A model generated the notes under the pieces. That model worked only from the letters and a program-made list of their open reading frames with translations. It was not told the origin of the DNA and did no database searches. A program made the translations under genes and the position numbers. This document shows positions 26,428-35,180 of a stretch of DNA of 64,000 nt, piece after piece (position 1 is the stretch's first letter; every line of letters begins with the position of its first letter). Location of the stretch: contig LFJO01000003.1 in the NCBI GenBank assembly GCA_001038565.1, positions 18,426-82,425 of the forward strand, given 5' to 3'. This DNA is from Alkalihalobacillus pseudalcaliphilus. Lineage in GTDB: Bacteria; Bacillota; Bacilli; Bacillales; Bacillaceae_D.

Positions 26428-27240
26428 GTGGAAAAGATTAAAGTGGGGATTTCAGATGATAACCGAGAGCTTGTTCATTTATTGAATGAATATATTTCAG
26501 CACAGGATGATATGGAAGTAATTGGAGTTGCTTATAACGGTCAGGATTGTTTGAATTTAATTGAAAACAAACAGCCGGACGTTTTAATTCTAGATATTAT
26601 TATGCCACATCTAGATGGTCTTGCTGTGTTAGAACGTTTATCGCAAATGAACTTATCTCATAAGCCAAATATTATCATGCTTACCGCTTTTGGACAGGAG
26701 GATGTAACTAAAAAGGCCGTTGATTTAGGTGCGTCCTATTATGTATTAAAGCCATTTGATATCGAGATTTTAGTCTCTAATATTCGTGAAATTGGAGGCG
26801 GCAAGAAAAGTTTTATCCAAAAGTCAAACTCAGCTTCGTCTCTCCTAATTAAAAATCAAACAGTATCAAAGTCAGAAAATAAAAGACATAACTTAGATGC
26901 GAGCATTACAAGTATTATTCATGAAATTGGCGTCCCAGCTCACATTAAGGGTTATATGTATTTACGTGAAGCGATTACGATGGTTTATAATGATATTGAG
27001 CTATTAGGCTCTATTACAAAAGTGTTATACCCAGATATAGCAAAGAAATTTAACACAACAGCTAGCCGAGTGGAACGAGCTATTCGTCATGCAATTGAAG
27101 TAGCATGGAGTCGTGGTAATATTGATTCTATCTCTAGTCTTTTTGGCTACACGGTCAGTCATACTAAAGCCAAACCAACGAATTCGGAATTTATTGCCAT
27201 GGTTGCTGATAAGTTAAGAATTGAACATAAGGTAAGTTGA
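26428..27240 (+). CDS. spo0A: Sporulation master regulator Spo0A
   Basis: 270-aa response regulator. Receiver domain (1-125) with acidic pocket Asp10/Asp11, phosphorylation site Asp56 in [12 protein letters not shown], Thr in [14 protein letters not shown] and Lys in VLKPFD. A variable linker (about 128-150) precedes the C-terminal effector domain, nearly identical to B. subtilis ([37 protein letters not shown]). GTG 26428 lies seven bases after GAGGAGGAA and gives the family N terminus; an in-frame ATG at 26401 lies upstream of that site. Confidence 0.99.
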   Translation: MEKIKVGISDDNRELVHLLNEYISAQDDMEVIGVAYNGQDCLNLIENKQPDVLILDIIMPHLDGLAVLERLSQMNLSHKPNIIMLTAFGQEDVTKKAVDLGASYYVLKPFDIEILVSNIREIGGGKKSFIQKSNSASSLLIKNQTVSKSENKRHNLDASITSIIHEIGVPAHIKGYMYLREAITMVYNDIELLGSITKVLYPDIAKKFNTTASRVERAIRHAIEVAWSRGNIDSISSLFGYTVSHTKAKPTNSEFIAMVADKLRIEHKVS

Positions 27241-27262
27241 AAGCCTTCTAAATAATGAATTT

Positions 27263-27308
27263 CAAGGTTGTACGAGAGAAAAAATTCTCAGCGTACAGCC
27301 TTTTTTTA
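27263..27308 (+). terminator. Terminator of spo0A
   Basis: Long stem GGTTGTACG-AGAG with TCTC-A-GCGTACAGCC and T7 tail. Confidence 0.85.
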
Positions 27309-27372
27309 TTTTTCGGTTAGCTTTAACTACTTTGGCTCATACTAAGACCAATATAATGAGGAGTGTCTTTTT

Positions 27373-28527
27373 ATGAATCAAGGTATAGAAGGAATTGCTA
27401 TATATCATCGTAAAACAAAAAAAGTAATCGAAAATATTCAGCACCCGTCTTCTTATGTACTTGTTGACCATCAAGATCTTGATCCTGTTGCTGTGGAGGG
27501 ATTAATTGAAAAGAAAGTGAGAGCAGTCATTAATTTAAGCGCTTCTTTTAGTGGTGTTTATTTGCATAATCAAGTGCAGCGTCTTCAGGAACATGGTATT
27601 GAGGTTTTTGACTTGAGTAATCGCACTGAATATTTGGATCAACAAGTTAATCGACCCATTACGATTAAAGTGACGAATCATCAATTATTTGTTAAGAGAA
27701 TGGACGAGTGGGAATATGGTGGTGATTTACAGCCTTACACGAACGAGCTTATAACCATTAGGCAAAAAAAAGCGGATCAAAATTACCCACAAATTTTCTC
27801 TGCCTTTGTTGAAAATAGTTTGAGGTTTGCATCAAATGAAATTCCATTCTTATTAGAAAATAAAAACTATCCAGATTATTTTAAAGAAATGCGTCATAAA
27901 GATGTGTTTATTGTCGCCCGTAATAAAACGTACCTGGAGGATTTGCAGACGATTAAATCAAAAATGAGAACGGCAAGTTATTATATTATTGCTGTAGACG
28001 GTGCGGCAGATGGATTGTTAAAAGTCGGTATTCAACCTCATATGATTATAGGAGACATGGATTCTGTTTCTGATCACTCACTAACTTGTGGGGCAAAGTT
28101 AATTTGTCATCAATTTTTAGACGGTCGCTCTCCAGGGGCTGAACGATTAAAGAACATACCGAATCTCGTTTGGGATGAGCTAGCTTTTATTGGAACAAGT
28201 GAAGATTTGGCCATTTATTCGGCACACCAATCCGGCGCTAATCATTTATATCTAGTTGGATGTAGACTCGGCATGCGAGAATTTTTAGAAAAGGGCAGGA
28301 AAGGTATGGGTTCTAGTATTATCTGTCGTATCCAAGCAGGAGATAAAATTACAGACTTAAAAGGTATTCATCGACTTTACCCAAGAAAAAATCGCTTTTC
28401 TGAGCAGATTCATATACGTTTGGATATATTTTTAACGCAATTAGAAAAAGTGCTTGTCACGATTCGTCTAAAAATATGGTCTGAGCAAAGCTGGTTTTCG
28501 TTCAAGCGTAAAAAGGAGAGTTTATAG
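27373..28527 (+). CDS. SteA-like protein with thiamine-pyrophosphokinase-like domain (COG4825 type)
   Basis: 384 aa. N-terminal region (about 1-170) is unlike characterised enzymes; the middle holds a thiamin-pyrophosphokinase-like core with AVDGAADGLLKVGIQPHMIIGDMDSVSD. In actinobacteria SteA proteins with this domain control cell separation with SteB and the RipA hydrolase. I see no clear C-terminal membrane helix here; the end is basic and amphipathic. Ribosome site GAGGAGTG. Two bases separate it from a glycosyltransferase gene. Role in Firmicutes unknown. Confidence 0.75.
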   Translation: MNQGIEGIAIYHRKTKKVIENIQHPSSYVLVDHQDLDPVAVEGLIEKKVRAVINLSASFSGVYLHNQVQRLQEHGIEVFDLSNRTEYLDQQVNRPITIKVTNHQLFVKRMDEWEYGGDLQPYTNELITIRQKKADQNYPQIFSAFVENSLRFASNEIPFLLENKNYPDYFKEMRHKDVFIVARNKTYLEDLQTIKSKMRTASYYIIAVDGAADGLLKVGIQPHMIIGDMDSVSDHSLTCGAKLICHQFLDGRSPGAERLKNIPNLVWDELAFIGTSEDLAIYSAHQSGANHLYLVGCRLGMREFLEKGRKGMGSSIICRIQAGDKITDLKGIHRLYPRKNRFSEQIHIRLDIFLTQLEKVLVTIRLKIWSEQSWFSFKRKKESL

Positions 28528-28529
28528 TC

Positions 28530-29186
28530 ATGGAAATGAGTGTGATCATTCCAGCGTATAATGAGCAATCTAGAATTGAACAGACATTACAAACGATCAA
28601 AAAGCTGCCTTATCCTATTGAACTAATCGTTGTTAATGATGGGAGTACAGATTTGACTGGGGAAATTGCAGAAAAATATGCGGATATTTTGATCTCATTT
28701 ACTAAAAACCAAGGAAAAGGTGTTGCATTACGTGCTGGCTGTGCAAAAGCTAATTGTGAATGGATTCTTTGTTTAGATGCGGATTTAACTACAAGTGCTA
28801 ACGAAGCAGTGGAACTAATCAAACCAGCTCTGTTAAGGAAAGCGGATTTAATCATTTCAAAAGTATCGCCTGGTAGAAAAGCTGGGTTTGGTATGGTCAA
28901 AAGACAAGCACAAGAAATAATTCAATCGAAAACGGGGGTCTGGATGGAATCGCCGTTGTCAGGTCAGCGGGTTTTTCATCGTGATTGGCTTCCACTCATT
29001 CAATCACTCAAAGCAGAACGGTTTGGGATAGAGACAGAGATGAATTTACGGTTCATAGAAGCCGGTGCTTCCATTCTTGAAGTTGAAACGGAAATGAGTC
29101 ATCGGGAAATGGGGAAATCACTCAAAGGACTTTGGCATCGTTATAAACAATGGCTTGATATTGTGAAGTTTCGAAAAGAGGTATAA
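28530..29186 (+). CDS. Family 2 glycosyltransferase
   Basis: 218-aa GT-A fold enzyme resembling dolichyl-phosphate-mannose synthase-type transferases. MSVIIPAYNEQSRIEQTL start, VVNDGSTD nucleotide site, metal-binding CLDADLT (DxD-like), and SGQRVFHRDW acceptor loop. No membrane helix, so it would work on a lipid-linked or cytosolic acceptor. AAAGGAGAG ribosome site lies in the end of the SteA-like gene; four bases separate it from the next gene. Confidence 0.85.
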   Translation: MEMSVIIPAYNEQSRIEQTLQTIKKLPYPIELIVVNDGSTDLTGEIAEKYADILISFTKNQGKGVALRAGCAKANCEWILCLDADLTTSANEAVELIKPALLRKADLIISKVSPGRKAGFGMVKRQAQEIIQSKTGVWMESPLSGQRVFHRDWLPLIQSLKAERFGIETEMNLRFIEAGASILEVETEMSHREMGKSLKGLWHRYKQWLDIVKFRKEV

Positions 29187-29190
29187 TCCA

Positions 29191-29994
29191 ATGATGTACT
29201 TTTATATCTTTATCCTGCCAGTCATCGCACTATTAAGTATGTATGGCTTTATGTCAGTTAATTGGACAGTGAACAATTATGAAGGCCATCAGGTTCCTTA
29301 TAGCTTAGGTATCTTTATTCTTATCGCTTATGCGTTGATGGTGGATTATTTTTATATTGATTACTTAGCATTAAGTCACTATGCGTTAATTTATTTGGTG
29401 CTCATTTGGTTTATTGGTTTTATAGATGATAAGTTTGGACAAACAACTCCAAAAGGAATTAAAGGACACCTTTCTTATTTGATTAAGAAGAGGAGACCGA
29501 CAACAGGTATTTTCAAAATTATTGGTACTTTGGTAGGGTCACTGTTTATACTTCTTTTATTTGAACCAGAGTCTGTATATGTAGTACTCCGATATTTGGG
29601 TCTCTTATTACTATTTCCCCATATGATGAATGCATTAGATACAAGACCTTTGAGGGTATGGAAAAGCAGCCTTTTTTTCTTTATCATTTTACTTTTCTCT
29701 GGGTTTGTACCATCATTTCTCGTTGTTATTTACATCGTAACGATTTTCTATTTACTATTAGTAATGGAAGGTCACCGGATTGCGATGCTTGGGGATAACG
29801 GTGCAACAGTCATTGGCAGTATATTAGCGTTGTGGACGATCACAATTGTACCAGAACTAGGACAATGGCTGATTCTAGCCTTTTTAGTCATGATGAGTGG
29901 AATGGTGGAACGGATTTCGCTCACAGCCGTAATAGCTAGAAAGCCCTTCCTCAATTGGTTCGATCAATTAGGTGTAACAACGAAAAAAACCTGA
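29191..29994 (+). CDS. MraY/WecA-like (GT4-type) polytopic membrane protein
   Basis: 267-aa membrane protein with about eight helices. Motifs of the polyprenyl-phosphate HexNAc-1-phosphate transferase superfamily are recognisable: FIGFIDDKFG (Asp-Asp), MNALDTRPLRVWK (N-x-x-D), and MLGDNGATVIGS (GDxG). It is shorter than MraY (about 320 aa) and lacks the C-terminal His motif region, so it may be a divergent family member. With the SteA-like and GT2 genes it forms an apparent three-gene operon after spo0A, probably for an envelope glycan (inference). Confidence 0.7.
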   Translation: MMYFYIFILPVIALLSMYGFMSVNWTVNNYEGHQVPYSLGIFILIAYALMVDYFYIDYLALSHYALIYLVLIWFIGFIDDKFGQTTPKGIKGHLSYLIKKRRPTTGIFKIIGTLVGSLFILLLFEPESVYVVLRYLGLLLLFPHMMNALDTRPLRVWKSSLFFFIILLFSGFVPSFLVVIYIVTIFYLLLVMEGHRIAMLGDNGATVIGSILALWTITIVPELGQWLILAFLVMMSGMVERISLTAVIARKPFLNWFDQLGVTTKKT

Positions 29995-30016
29995 TCACGA
30001 TTCAGGTTTTTTTTTG
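29983..30016. terminator. Bidirectional terminator between the MraY-like gene and the DUF2627 gene
   Basis: AAAAAACCTGA/TCAGGTTTTTT palindrome with seven-base loop, A and T tracts on both sides, between convergent genes whose stop codons are adjacent. Confidence 0.92.
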
Positions 30017-30243
30017 GTGAATTTAGGGGAGATTTTTCCGTTTTTCTTATCACGGTAAAAAATAAATCCGCCGATAAAGGCAACTCCCGCGATAAATAAA
30101 ACAAGTCCCAAAATAAATTCAAAAGCTAATGGTATAAAAGAAATATTACTTATTTGAAAAAAAGAATCTCTCATTAATTTGATTCCATACCCAGCTATAA
30201 AGACAGGTATAAGCATAATGACTAATGCGATAAAACGCCCCAT
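29995..30243 (-). CDS. yqzF: DUF2627 (YqzF-like) small membrane protein
   Basis: 82 aa with two transmembrane helices (FIALVIMLIPVFIAGYGIKLM and FEFILGLVLFIAGVAFIGGFIFY) and a Lys-rich tail. Same type and position (before the bkd cluster) as B. subtilis yqzF. ATG 30243 is preferred, as AAAGAGG lies eight bases upstream; ATG 30261 has no ribosome site. Function unknown. Confidence 0.8.
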   Translation of the reverse strand: MGRFIALVIMLIPVFIAGYGIKLMRDSFFQISNISFIPLAFEFILGLVLFIAGVAFIGGFIFYRDKKNGKISPKFTKKKPES

Positions 30244-30599
30244 TTTAAAAGCCTCTTTCATTGGTTTTGTTTGATAACATCCTTTATTCTAACAAAAAAT
30301 AATCAAATTTGACACTATTAATGGTTGCAACTTTTTGATATTTGAGTAATAGTAGAAGAAGGAAAACTAAGAGCTACAATTAGGAGTTAGTCTTAATTTT
30401 AAGTTGATTGATGATTAATATTGAAATATAGTCAAATAAAACAAATATCTTTTATTATTTACTCTGTTACAGGACGTACGTGCTTCCTTCTTATGAATCA
30501 ATTATGATAGTAGTAAAGCATTCTCATTATTCAATATTAATCAATCATGTCTCAATGCTTTTAAATTCATAACAGCTCATTAGCTCAAGGAGGTTCACC
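30244..30599. other. 356-base intergenic region upstream of bcd
   Basis: AT-rich divergent promoter region. I found no sigma-54 element (TGGCAC-N5-TTGCA) of the kind that drives the B. subtilis bkd operon, and no gene for BkdR. TATGAT at 30504 is a possible -10 without a convincing -35. No repeat module is recognisable. Confidence 0.5.
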
Positions 30600-31697
30600 A
30601 TGCAGTTATTCAAAGAATTAGAACGATATGATTACGAACAAGTTGTGATATGCCATGATAAAAGTTCAGGTTTAAAAGCCATTATTGCCATTCATGATAC
30701 GACCTTAGGGCCTGCTTTAGGTGGAACTAGAATGTGGATGTATGAAAATGAAGAGGCTGCCTTTCAAGATGCATTACGTTTAGCAAGAGGAATGACTTAT
30801 AAAAATGCTGCAGCAGGATTGAATTTAGGCGGGGGTAAGACCGTTATTATAGGTGACCCAAGAAAAGATAAAAACGAAGAAATGTTCCGAGCATTCGGGC
30901 GTTATATTCAAGGCTTAAATGGTCGATATATAACAGCAGAGGATGTAGGAACAACCGTTGAGGATATGGATTTAATTTATCAAGAAACCAATTATGTTAC
31001 AGGTATTTCGCAAGCTTATGGATCATCAGGAAATCCATCACCTGTGACAGCGTATGGTGTTTTTGTGGGAATGAAGGCGAGTGCTAAGGCGGCATTTGGC
31101 TCAGATGATTTGACAGGAAAGAAAGTAGCTGTACAAGGGGTTGGGAATGTTTCTTATCACTTATGCCGTTATTTACATGATGCAGGTGCCGAGTTAATTG
31201 TAACCGATATTAATGCCGATGCTGTAAAAAGAGCAGTGACTGATTTTGGTGCTGTGGCTGTCGATGTTCATGATATTTATCAAGTTGATTGTGATATTTT
31301 TGCACCTTGTGCATTAGGTGCGATTATTAATGACGAGACGATCAAACAATTAAAAGCCAAGGTCATTGCAGGGTCTGCCAATAATCAGCTTAAAGATGAA
31401 ATTCATGGGGCAATTTTACATGAGCGTGGTATTGTATACGCACCTGATTATGTTATTAATGCTGGTGGTGTCATTAATGTCGCCGATGAACTTTTAGGGT
31501 ATAATCGAGAGCGTGCCTTAAAAAAGGTAGAAACGATTTATCAAAGCTTAGAAACCGTGTTTGACATCTCGAATCGTGAAAATATCCCGACTTTTAAAGC
31601 AGCAAACCGTATGGCTGAACAAAGAATTGAACGCATGAAACAATCAAGACGTCAATTTTTACAAGATGGGCACCATACTTTGTCAAGGAGATGCTAA
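30600..31697 (+). CDS. bcd: Leucine (branched-chain amino acid) dehydrogenase
   Basis: 365-aa NAD-dependent oxidative deaminase giving branched-chain 2-oxo acids from Leu/Val/Ile. Glu/Leu/Phe/Val dehydrogenase signature [14 protein letters not shown] with catalytic Lys near residue 80, [12 protein letters not shown], and Rossmann loop [13 protein letters not shown]. Length equals the Bacillus enzyme. CAAGGAGG ribosome site. First gene of the branched-chain keto acid operon, supplying substrate to the dehydrogenase complex encoded downstream. Confidence 0.96.
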   Translation: MQLFKELERYDYEQVVICHDKSSGLKAIIAIHDTTLGPALGGTRMWMYENEEAAFQDALRLARGMTYKNAAAGLNLGGGKTVIIGDPRKDKNEEMFRAFGRYIQGLNGRYITAEDVGTTVEDMDLIYQETNYVTGISQAYGSSGNPSPVTAYGVFVGMKASAKAAFGSDDLTGKKVAVQGVGNVSYHLCRYLHDAGAELIVTDINADAVKRAVTDFGAVAVDVHDIYQVDCDIFAPCALGAIINDETIKQLKAKVIAGSANNQLKDEIHGAILHERGIVYAPDYVINAGGVINVADELLGYNRERALKKVETIYQSLETVFDISNRENIPTFKAANRMAEQRIERMKQSRRQFLQDGHHTLSRRC

Positions 31698-31721
31698 AGT
31701 GGGAAGGCAGGAGGACTTTTT

Positions 31722-33146
31722 ATGGCTAACGAATATGATTTAGTAATACTTGGTGGAGGGACGGGTGGATATGTTGCCGCCATTAAAGCTGCCCAGTATG
31801 GACAAAAAGTGGCGATCGTCGAGCAAGGGAAGCTTGGCGGTACTTGTTTACATAAAGGCTGTATACCGAGCAAAGCGTTACTAAGAAGTGCTGAGGTCTA
31901 TGCACAGGCAAAAGAAGCGAATGAGTTTGGTATACAACTTGAAGGTATAGGCTTTGATTTTAACAAGGTTCAGGAACGAAAGAACCGAATTATTGAGCAG
32001 CTGCATCAAGGGATTACAGCGCTAATAAAAAAAGGTAAAATCGATGTTTATGAAGGAAAAGGAAGAATATTAGGTCCTTCTATTTTTTCACCCCGACCTG
32101 GAACTATATCAGTTGAAATGAACGACCAATCTGAAAATCAAATGCTACTTCCGGAAAATATTATTATTGCAACGGGATCATCTCCACGAACGTTAGCTGG
32201 TATAGAAGTAGATGGTGATTATATTATTAATTCCGACCATGCCTTAGAGTTAGAGGAGTTACCTAAGACGATCATCATTGTTGGTGGTGGAGTCATTGGT
32301 GTTGAGTGGGCATCCTTGCTCGCAGATTTTGGTGTGGAGGTTACCATTGTTGAATATGGTGATTCGATTTTGCCACAATTAGATCAAGACATCCGAAAAG
32401 AAGCTACGAAGCTTTTGAAGAAAAAAGGAATTAGCATTATGACCAATTTTCAATTGCAGTCAAATGATGTAACCATTCAGGATAATCAAGTACATGCTAG
32501 AGGCTCTTTAAATGGTCAATCAACAGAATTGGTCGCAGAAAAAATGCTCATGTCTGTCGGTCGTCGTGCTAATGTTGATGATATTGGACTCGTGAACACG
32601 GAGATTGAAGTTGCTGATGGATTTATTCAAGTTAACGATCGTTACCAAACGAAAGAAAGTCATATTTATGCAATTGGAGATGTAATTGGTGGCTTACAGC
32701 TTGCCCATGTAGCTTCACATGAAGGGATGTTAGCTGTGAACCATATTGTTGGGAAAGAGATTGAACAGCTTAATGAATTAACCGTTGCGACGTGTATCTA
32801 TAGTCGTCCTGAAATTGCTAGTGTTGGATTAACAGAGGAAAAAGCCATTGAATTAGGCTATTCAATTAATGTCGGTAAATTCCCTTTCCAGGCTAATGGT
32901 AAAGCATTGGTGCACGGAGAGGCTTCAGGTTTTATCAAGGTTATTACGAATAAAGATAATCGAGATTTATTAGGGGTTCATATGATTGGTCCTCATGTGA
33001 CAGATTTAATATCAGAGGCTGCTCTAGCAAAATATTTAGATGCAGCTGATATTGAAATTCAAGAAATGATTCATCCACATCCAACATTGTCTGAAGTGTT
33101 TGGAGAGGCGGCCTTAGCAACTGAGGGAAAAGCCATTCATATTTAA
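31722..33146 (+). CDS. lpdV: Dihydrolipoyl dehydrogenase (E3) of branched-chain keto acid dehydrogenase
   Basis: 474-aa FAD flavoprotein that reoxidises dihydrolipoyl E2 with NAD. FAD loop LGGGTGGYVAAIKAAQ, redox disulfide GGTCLHKGCIPSKALL, NAD loop IVGGGVIGVEWAS, YAIGDVIGG and the C-terminal active-site HPHPTLSE. AGGAGG ribosome site. Follows bcd directly, without the butyrate kinase gene seen in B. subtilis. Confidence 0.96.
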   Translation: MANEYDLVILGGGTGGYVAAIKAAQYGQKVAIVEQGKLGGTCLHKGCIPSKALLRSAEVYAQAKEANEFGIQLEGIGFDFNKVQERKNRIIEQLHQGITALIKKGKIDVYEGKGRILGPSIFSPRPGTISVEMNDQSENQMLLPENIIIATGSSPRTLAGIEVDGDYIINSDHALELEELPKTIIIVGGGVIGVEWASLLADFGVEVTIVEYGDSILPQLDQDIRKEATKLLKKKGISIMTNFQLQSNDVTIQDNQVHARGSLNGQSTELVAEKMLMSVGRRANVDDIGLVNTEIEVADGFIQVNDRYQTKESHIYAIGDVIGGLQLAHVASHEGMLAVNHIVGKEIEQLNELTVATCIYSRPEIASVGLTEEKAIELGYSINVGKFPFQANGKALVHGEASGFIKVITNKDNRDLLGVHMIGPHVTDLISEAALAKYLDAADIEIQEMIHPHPTLSEVFGEAALATEGKAIHI

Positions 33147-33168
33147 AACGGATAAAGGAGGAAAAATA

Positions 33169-34164
33169 ATGAGTGAAAATCGTCATCAACGCTTGGGTTT
33201 AGCGGATGAGCAAGTGATTGAGATGTATAAAACGATGCTCCTTGCAAGAAAAATTGATGAGAGAATGTGGTTATTAAATCGAGCAGGTAAAATTCCGTTC
33301 GTTGTTTCTTGTCAAGGTCATGAAGCAGCACAGGTAGGTTCTGCATTTGCCTTAGATCGTGATAAGGATTACTTACTTCCTTATTATCGAGATGTGGGAA
33401 TGGTATTAACATTTGGTGTAACAACAAGAGATTTATTATTATCTGCATTTGCTAAAGCGGAGGATCCAAGTTCAGGTGGTAGACAAATGCCTGGTCACTT
33501 TGGTTCTAAGAAAAGAAGAATTGTCACGGGTTCATCACCTGTTACCACTCAAGTTCCCCACGCTGTTGGCGTTGCCTTGGCAGGTAAATTAAATAACGAT
33601 CCATTCGTATGCTTAACGAGTTTTGGAGAAGGGTCTTCCAATCAAGGTGATTTTCATGAGGGCTTAAATTTTGCAGGTGTACACAAATTACCCGTAATCT
33701 TTATTTGCGAAAATAATAAATATGCGATTTCGATCCCTGTGGAGAAACAATTAGCGTGTGAAAATGTATCGGATCGGGCTAGTGGTTATGGAATGCCTGG
33801 TTTTACTGTAGATGGAAATGACCCATTAGCTGTCTATGAAGTGGTCAAGCAGGCAAGAGAGCGTGCTGAAAAAGGTGAGGGACCAACATTAATTGAAACG
33901 ATTGGTTATCGTTTAATGCCGCATTCTAGTGATGATGATGATCGTACCTATCGCTCAGGGGAAGAAGTAGAAGGAGCCAAAGAAAAGGATTCTATTCATA
34001 CATTTGCTGCTTATTTAAAAGAAGTGAATGTATTAGATGAAGAGAACCTACAAAAAATCCATCAAGAGTTGGACCAATTAGTCAATGAAGCAACCGAATA
34101 TGCCGAGAAAGCACCGTATGCTGACCCTGCTTCAGGATTAGATTATGTCTACGCTCAAAAATAG
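33169..34164 (+). CDS. bkdAA: 2-oxoisovalerate dehydrogenase E1 alpha
   Basis: 331-aa ThDP-dependent E1 alpha subunit; with E1 beta it decarboxylates branched-chain 2-oxo acids. Motifs: RAGKIPFVVSCQGHEAAQVG, ThDP site SFGEGSSNQGDFHEGLNFA...ENNKYAIS, and the phosphorylation-loop-like YRLMPHSSDDDD. Family length. AAAGGAGGAAA ribosome site. Confidence 0.96.
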   Translation: MSENRHQRLGLADEQVIEMYKTMLLARKIDERMWLLNRAGKIPFVVSCQGHEAAQVGSAFALDRDKDYLLPYYRDVGMVLTFGVTTRDLLLSAFAKAEDPSSGGRQMPGHFGSKKRRIVTGSSPVTTQVPHAVGVALAGKLNNDPFVCLTSFGEGSSNQGDFHEGLNFAGVHKLPVIFICENNKYAISIPVEKQLACENVSDRASGYGMPGFTVDGNDPLAVYEVVKQARERAEKGEGPTLIETIGYRLMPHSSDDDDRTYRSGEEVEGAKEKDSIHTFAAYLKEVNVLDEENLQKIHQELDQLVNEATEYAEKAPYADPASGLDYVYAQK

Positions 34165-34179
34165 AGAGGAGGGAATCGA

Positions 34180-35163
34180 ATGGCTATTCGTTCATATATT
34201 GAAGCTGTAACATTAGCGTTAAAAGAAGAGATGGAACGTAATGACCAAGTATTTGTATTAGGTGAGGATGTAGGAGCAAGAGGTGGCGTATTCCGAGCGA
34301 CGATGGGATTGCATGAGCAATTCGGAGAGGCAAGAGTTATGGATACACCATTAGCCGAATCAGCAATCGTTGGTGTAGGAATTGGTGCTGCTATGTATGG
34401 GATGAGACCAGTAGCAGAAATTCAATTTGCAGATTTTATTATGCCAGCTGTTAATCAAATTGTTTCTGAGGCTGCCAAAATTCGTTATCGTTCTAATAAT
34501 GATTGGTCTTGTCCTATTACGATCAGAGCACCGTATGGCGGCGGAATTCACGGAGCTTTATATCATTCACAATCTGTAGAAGCGATGTTTGCCAATGTAC
34601 CAGGGCTGAAGATTGTGATGCCTTCTACGCCTTATGATGTGAAAGGATTATTAAAATCAGCGATTCGTGATGATGATCCTGTTTTATTCTTTGAACATAA
34701 ACGTGCTTATCGTTTAATAAAAGGTGAGGTACCTGATGATGATTATACATTGCCACTCGGTAAGGCAGATGTAAAAAGAAAAGGTAGTGACCTAACCGTT
34801 ATTACATATGGTTTAGCTGTTCACTTTGCTTTGCAGGCTGCTGAGAAATTGGCCCATGATGGCATTGATGTGGAAGTTGTTGATTTACGTACCGTCTATC
34901 CTCTTGATCAAGAGACGATCATTGAATCGGCAAGTAAGACAGGAAAAGTCTTATTAGTCACGGAAGATAATAAAGAAGGCAGTATTATGAGTGAGGTCGC
35001 GGCAATTGTTGCTGAGCATTGTTTATTTGATTTAGATGCTCCTATCGCACGATTAGCAGCTCCGGATGTTCCGGCGATGCCTTATGCTCCGACTATGGAA
35101 AAATATTATATGATTAATCCGGACAAGGTTGAAAAGGCAATGAGAGAACTTGCGGAGTTTTAA
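34180..35163 (+). CDS. bkdAB: 2-oxoisovalerate dehydrogenase E1 beta
   Basis: 327-aa E1 beta. Conserved VFVLGEDVGARGGVFRAT, DTPLAESAIVGVGIGAA, RAPYGGGIHGALYHSQS and the C-terminal APDVPAMPYAPTMEKYY. Fifteen bases after bkdAA with AGAGGAGGG. Confidence 0.97.
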   Translation: MAIRSYIEAVTLALKEEMERNDQVFVLGEDVGARGGVFRATMGLHEQFGEARVMDTPLAESAIVGVGIGAAMYGMRPVAEIQFADFIMPAVNQIVSEAAKIRYRSNNDWSCPITIRAPYGGGIHGALYHSQSVEAMFANVPGLKIVMPSTPYDVKGLLKSAIRDDDPVLFFEHKRAYRLIKGEVPDDDYTLPLGKADVKRKGSDLTVITYGLAVHFALQAAEKLAHDGIDVEVVDLRTVYPLDQETIIESASKTGKVLLVTEDNKEGSIMSEVAAIVAEHCLFDLDAPIARLAAPDVPAMPYAPTMEKYYMINPDKVEKAMRELAEF

Positions 35164-35180
35164 TCTGAAAGGAGAAAAAA

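Noticed and set aside
30289..30599. Sigma-54 promoter for bcd
   Set aside because: TTGACAC and GGTTGCA occur near 30308-30330, but the spacing does not fit the -24/-12 pattern.
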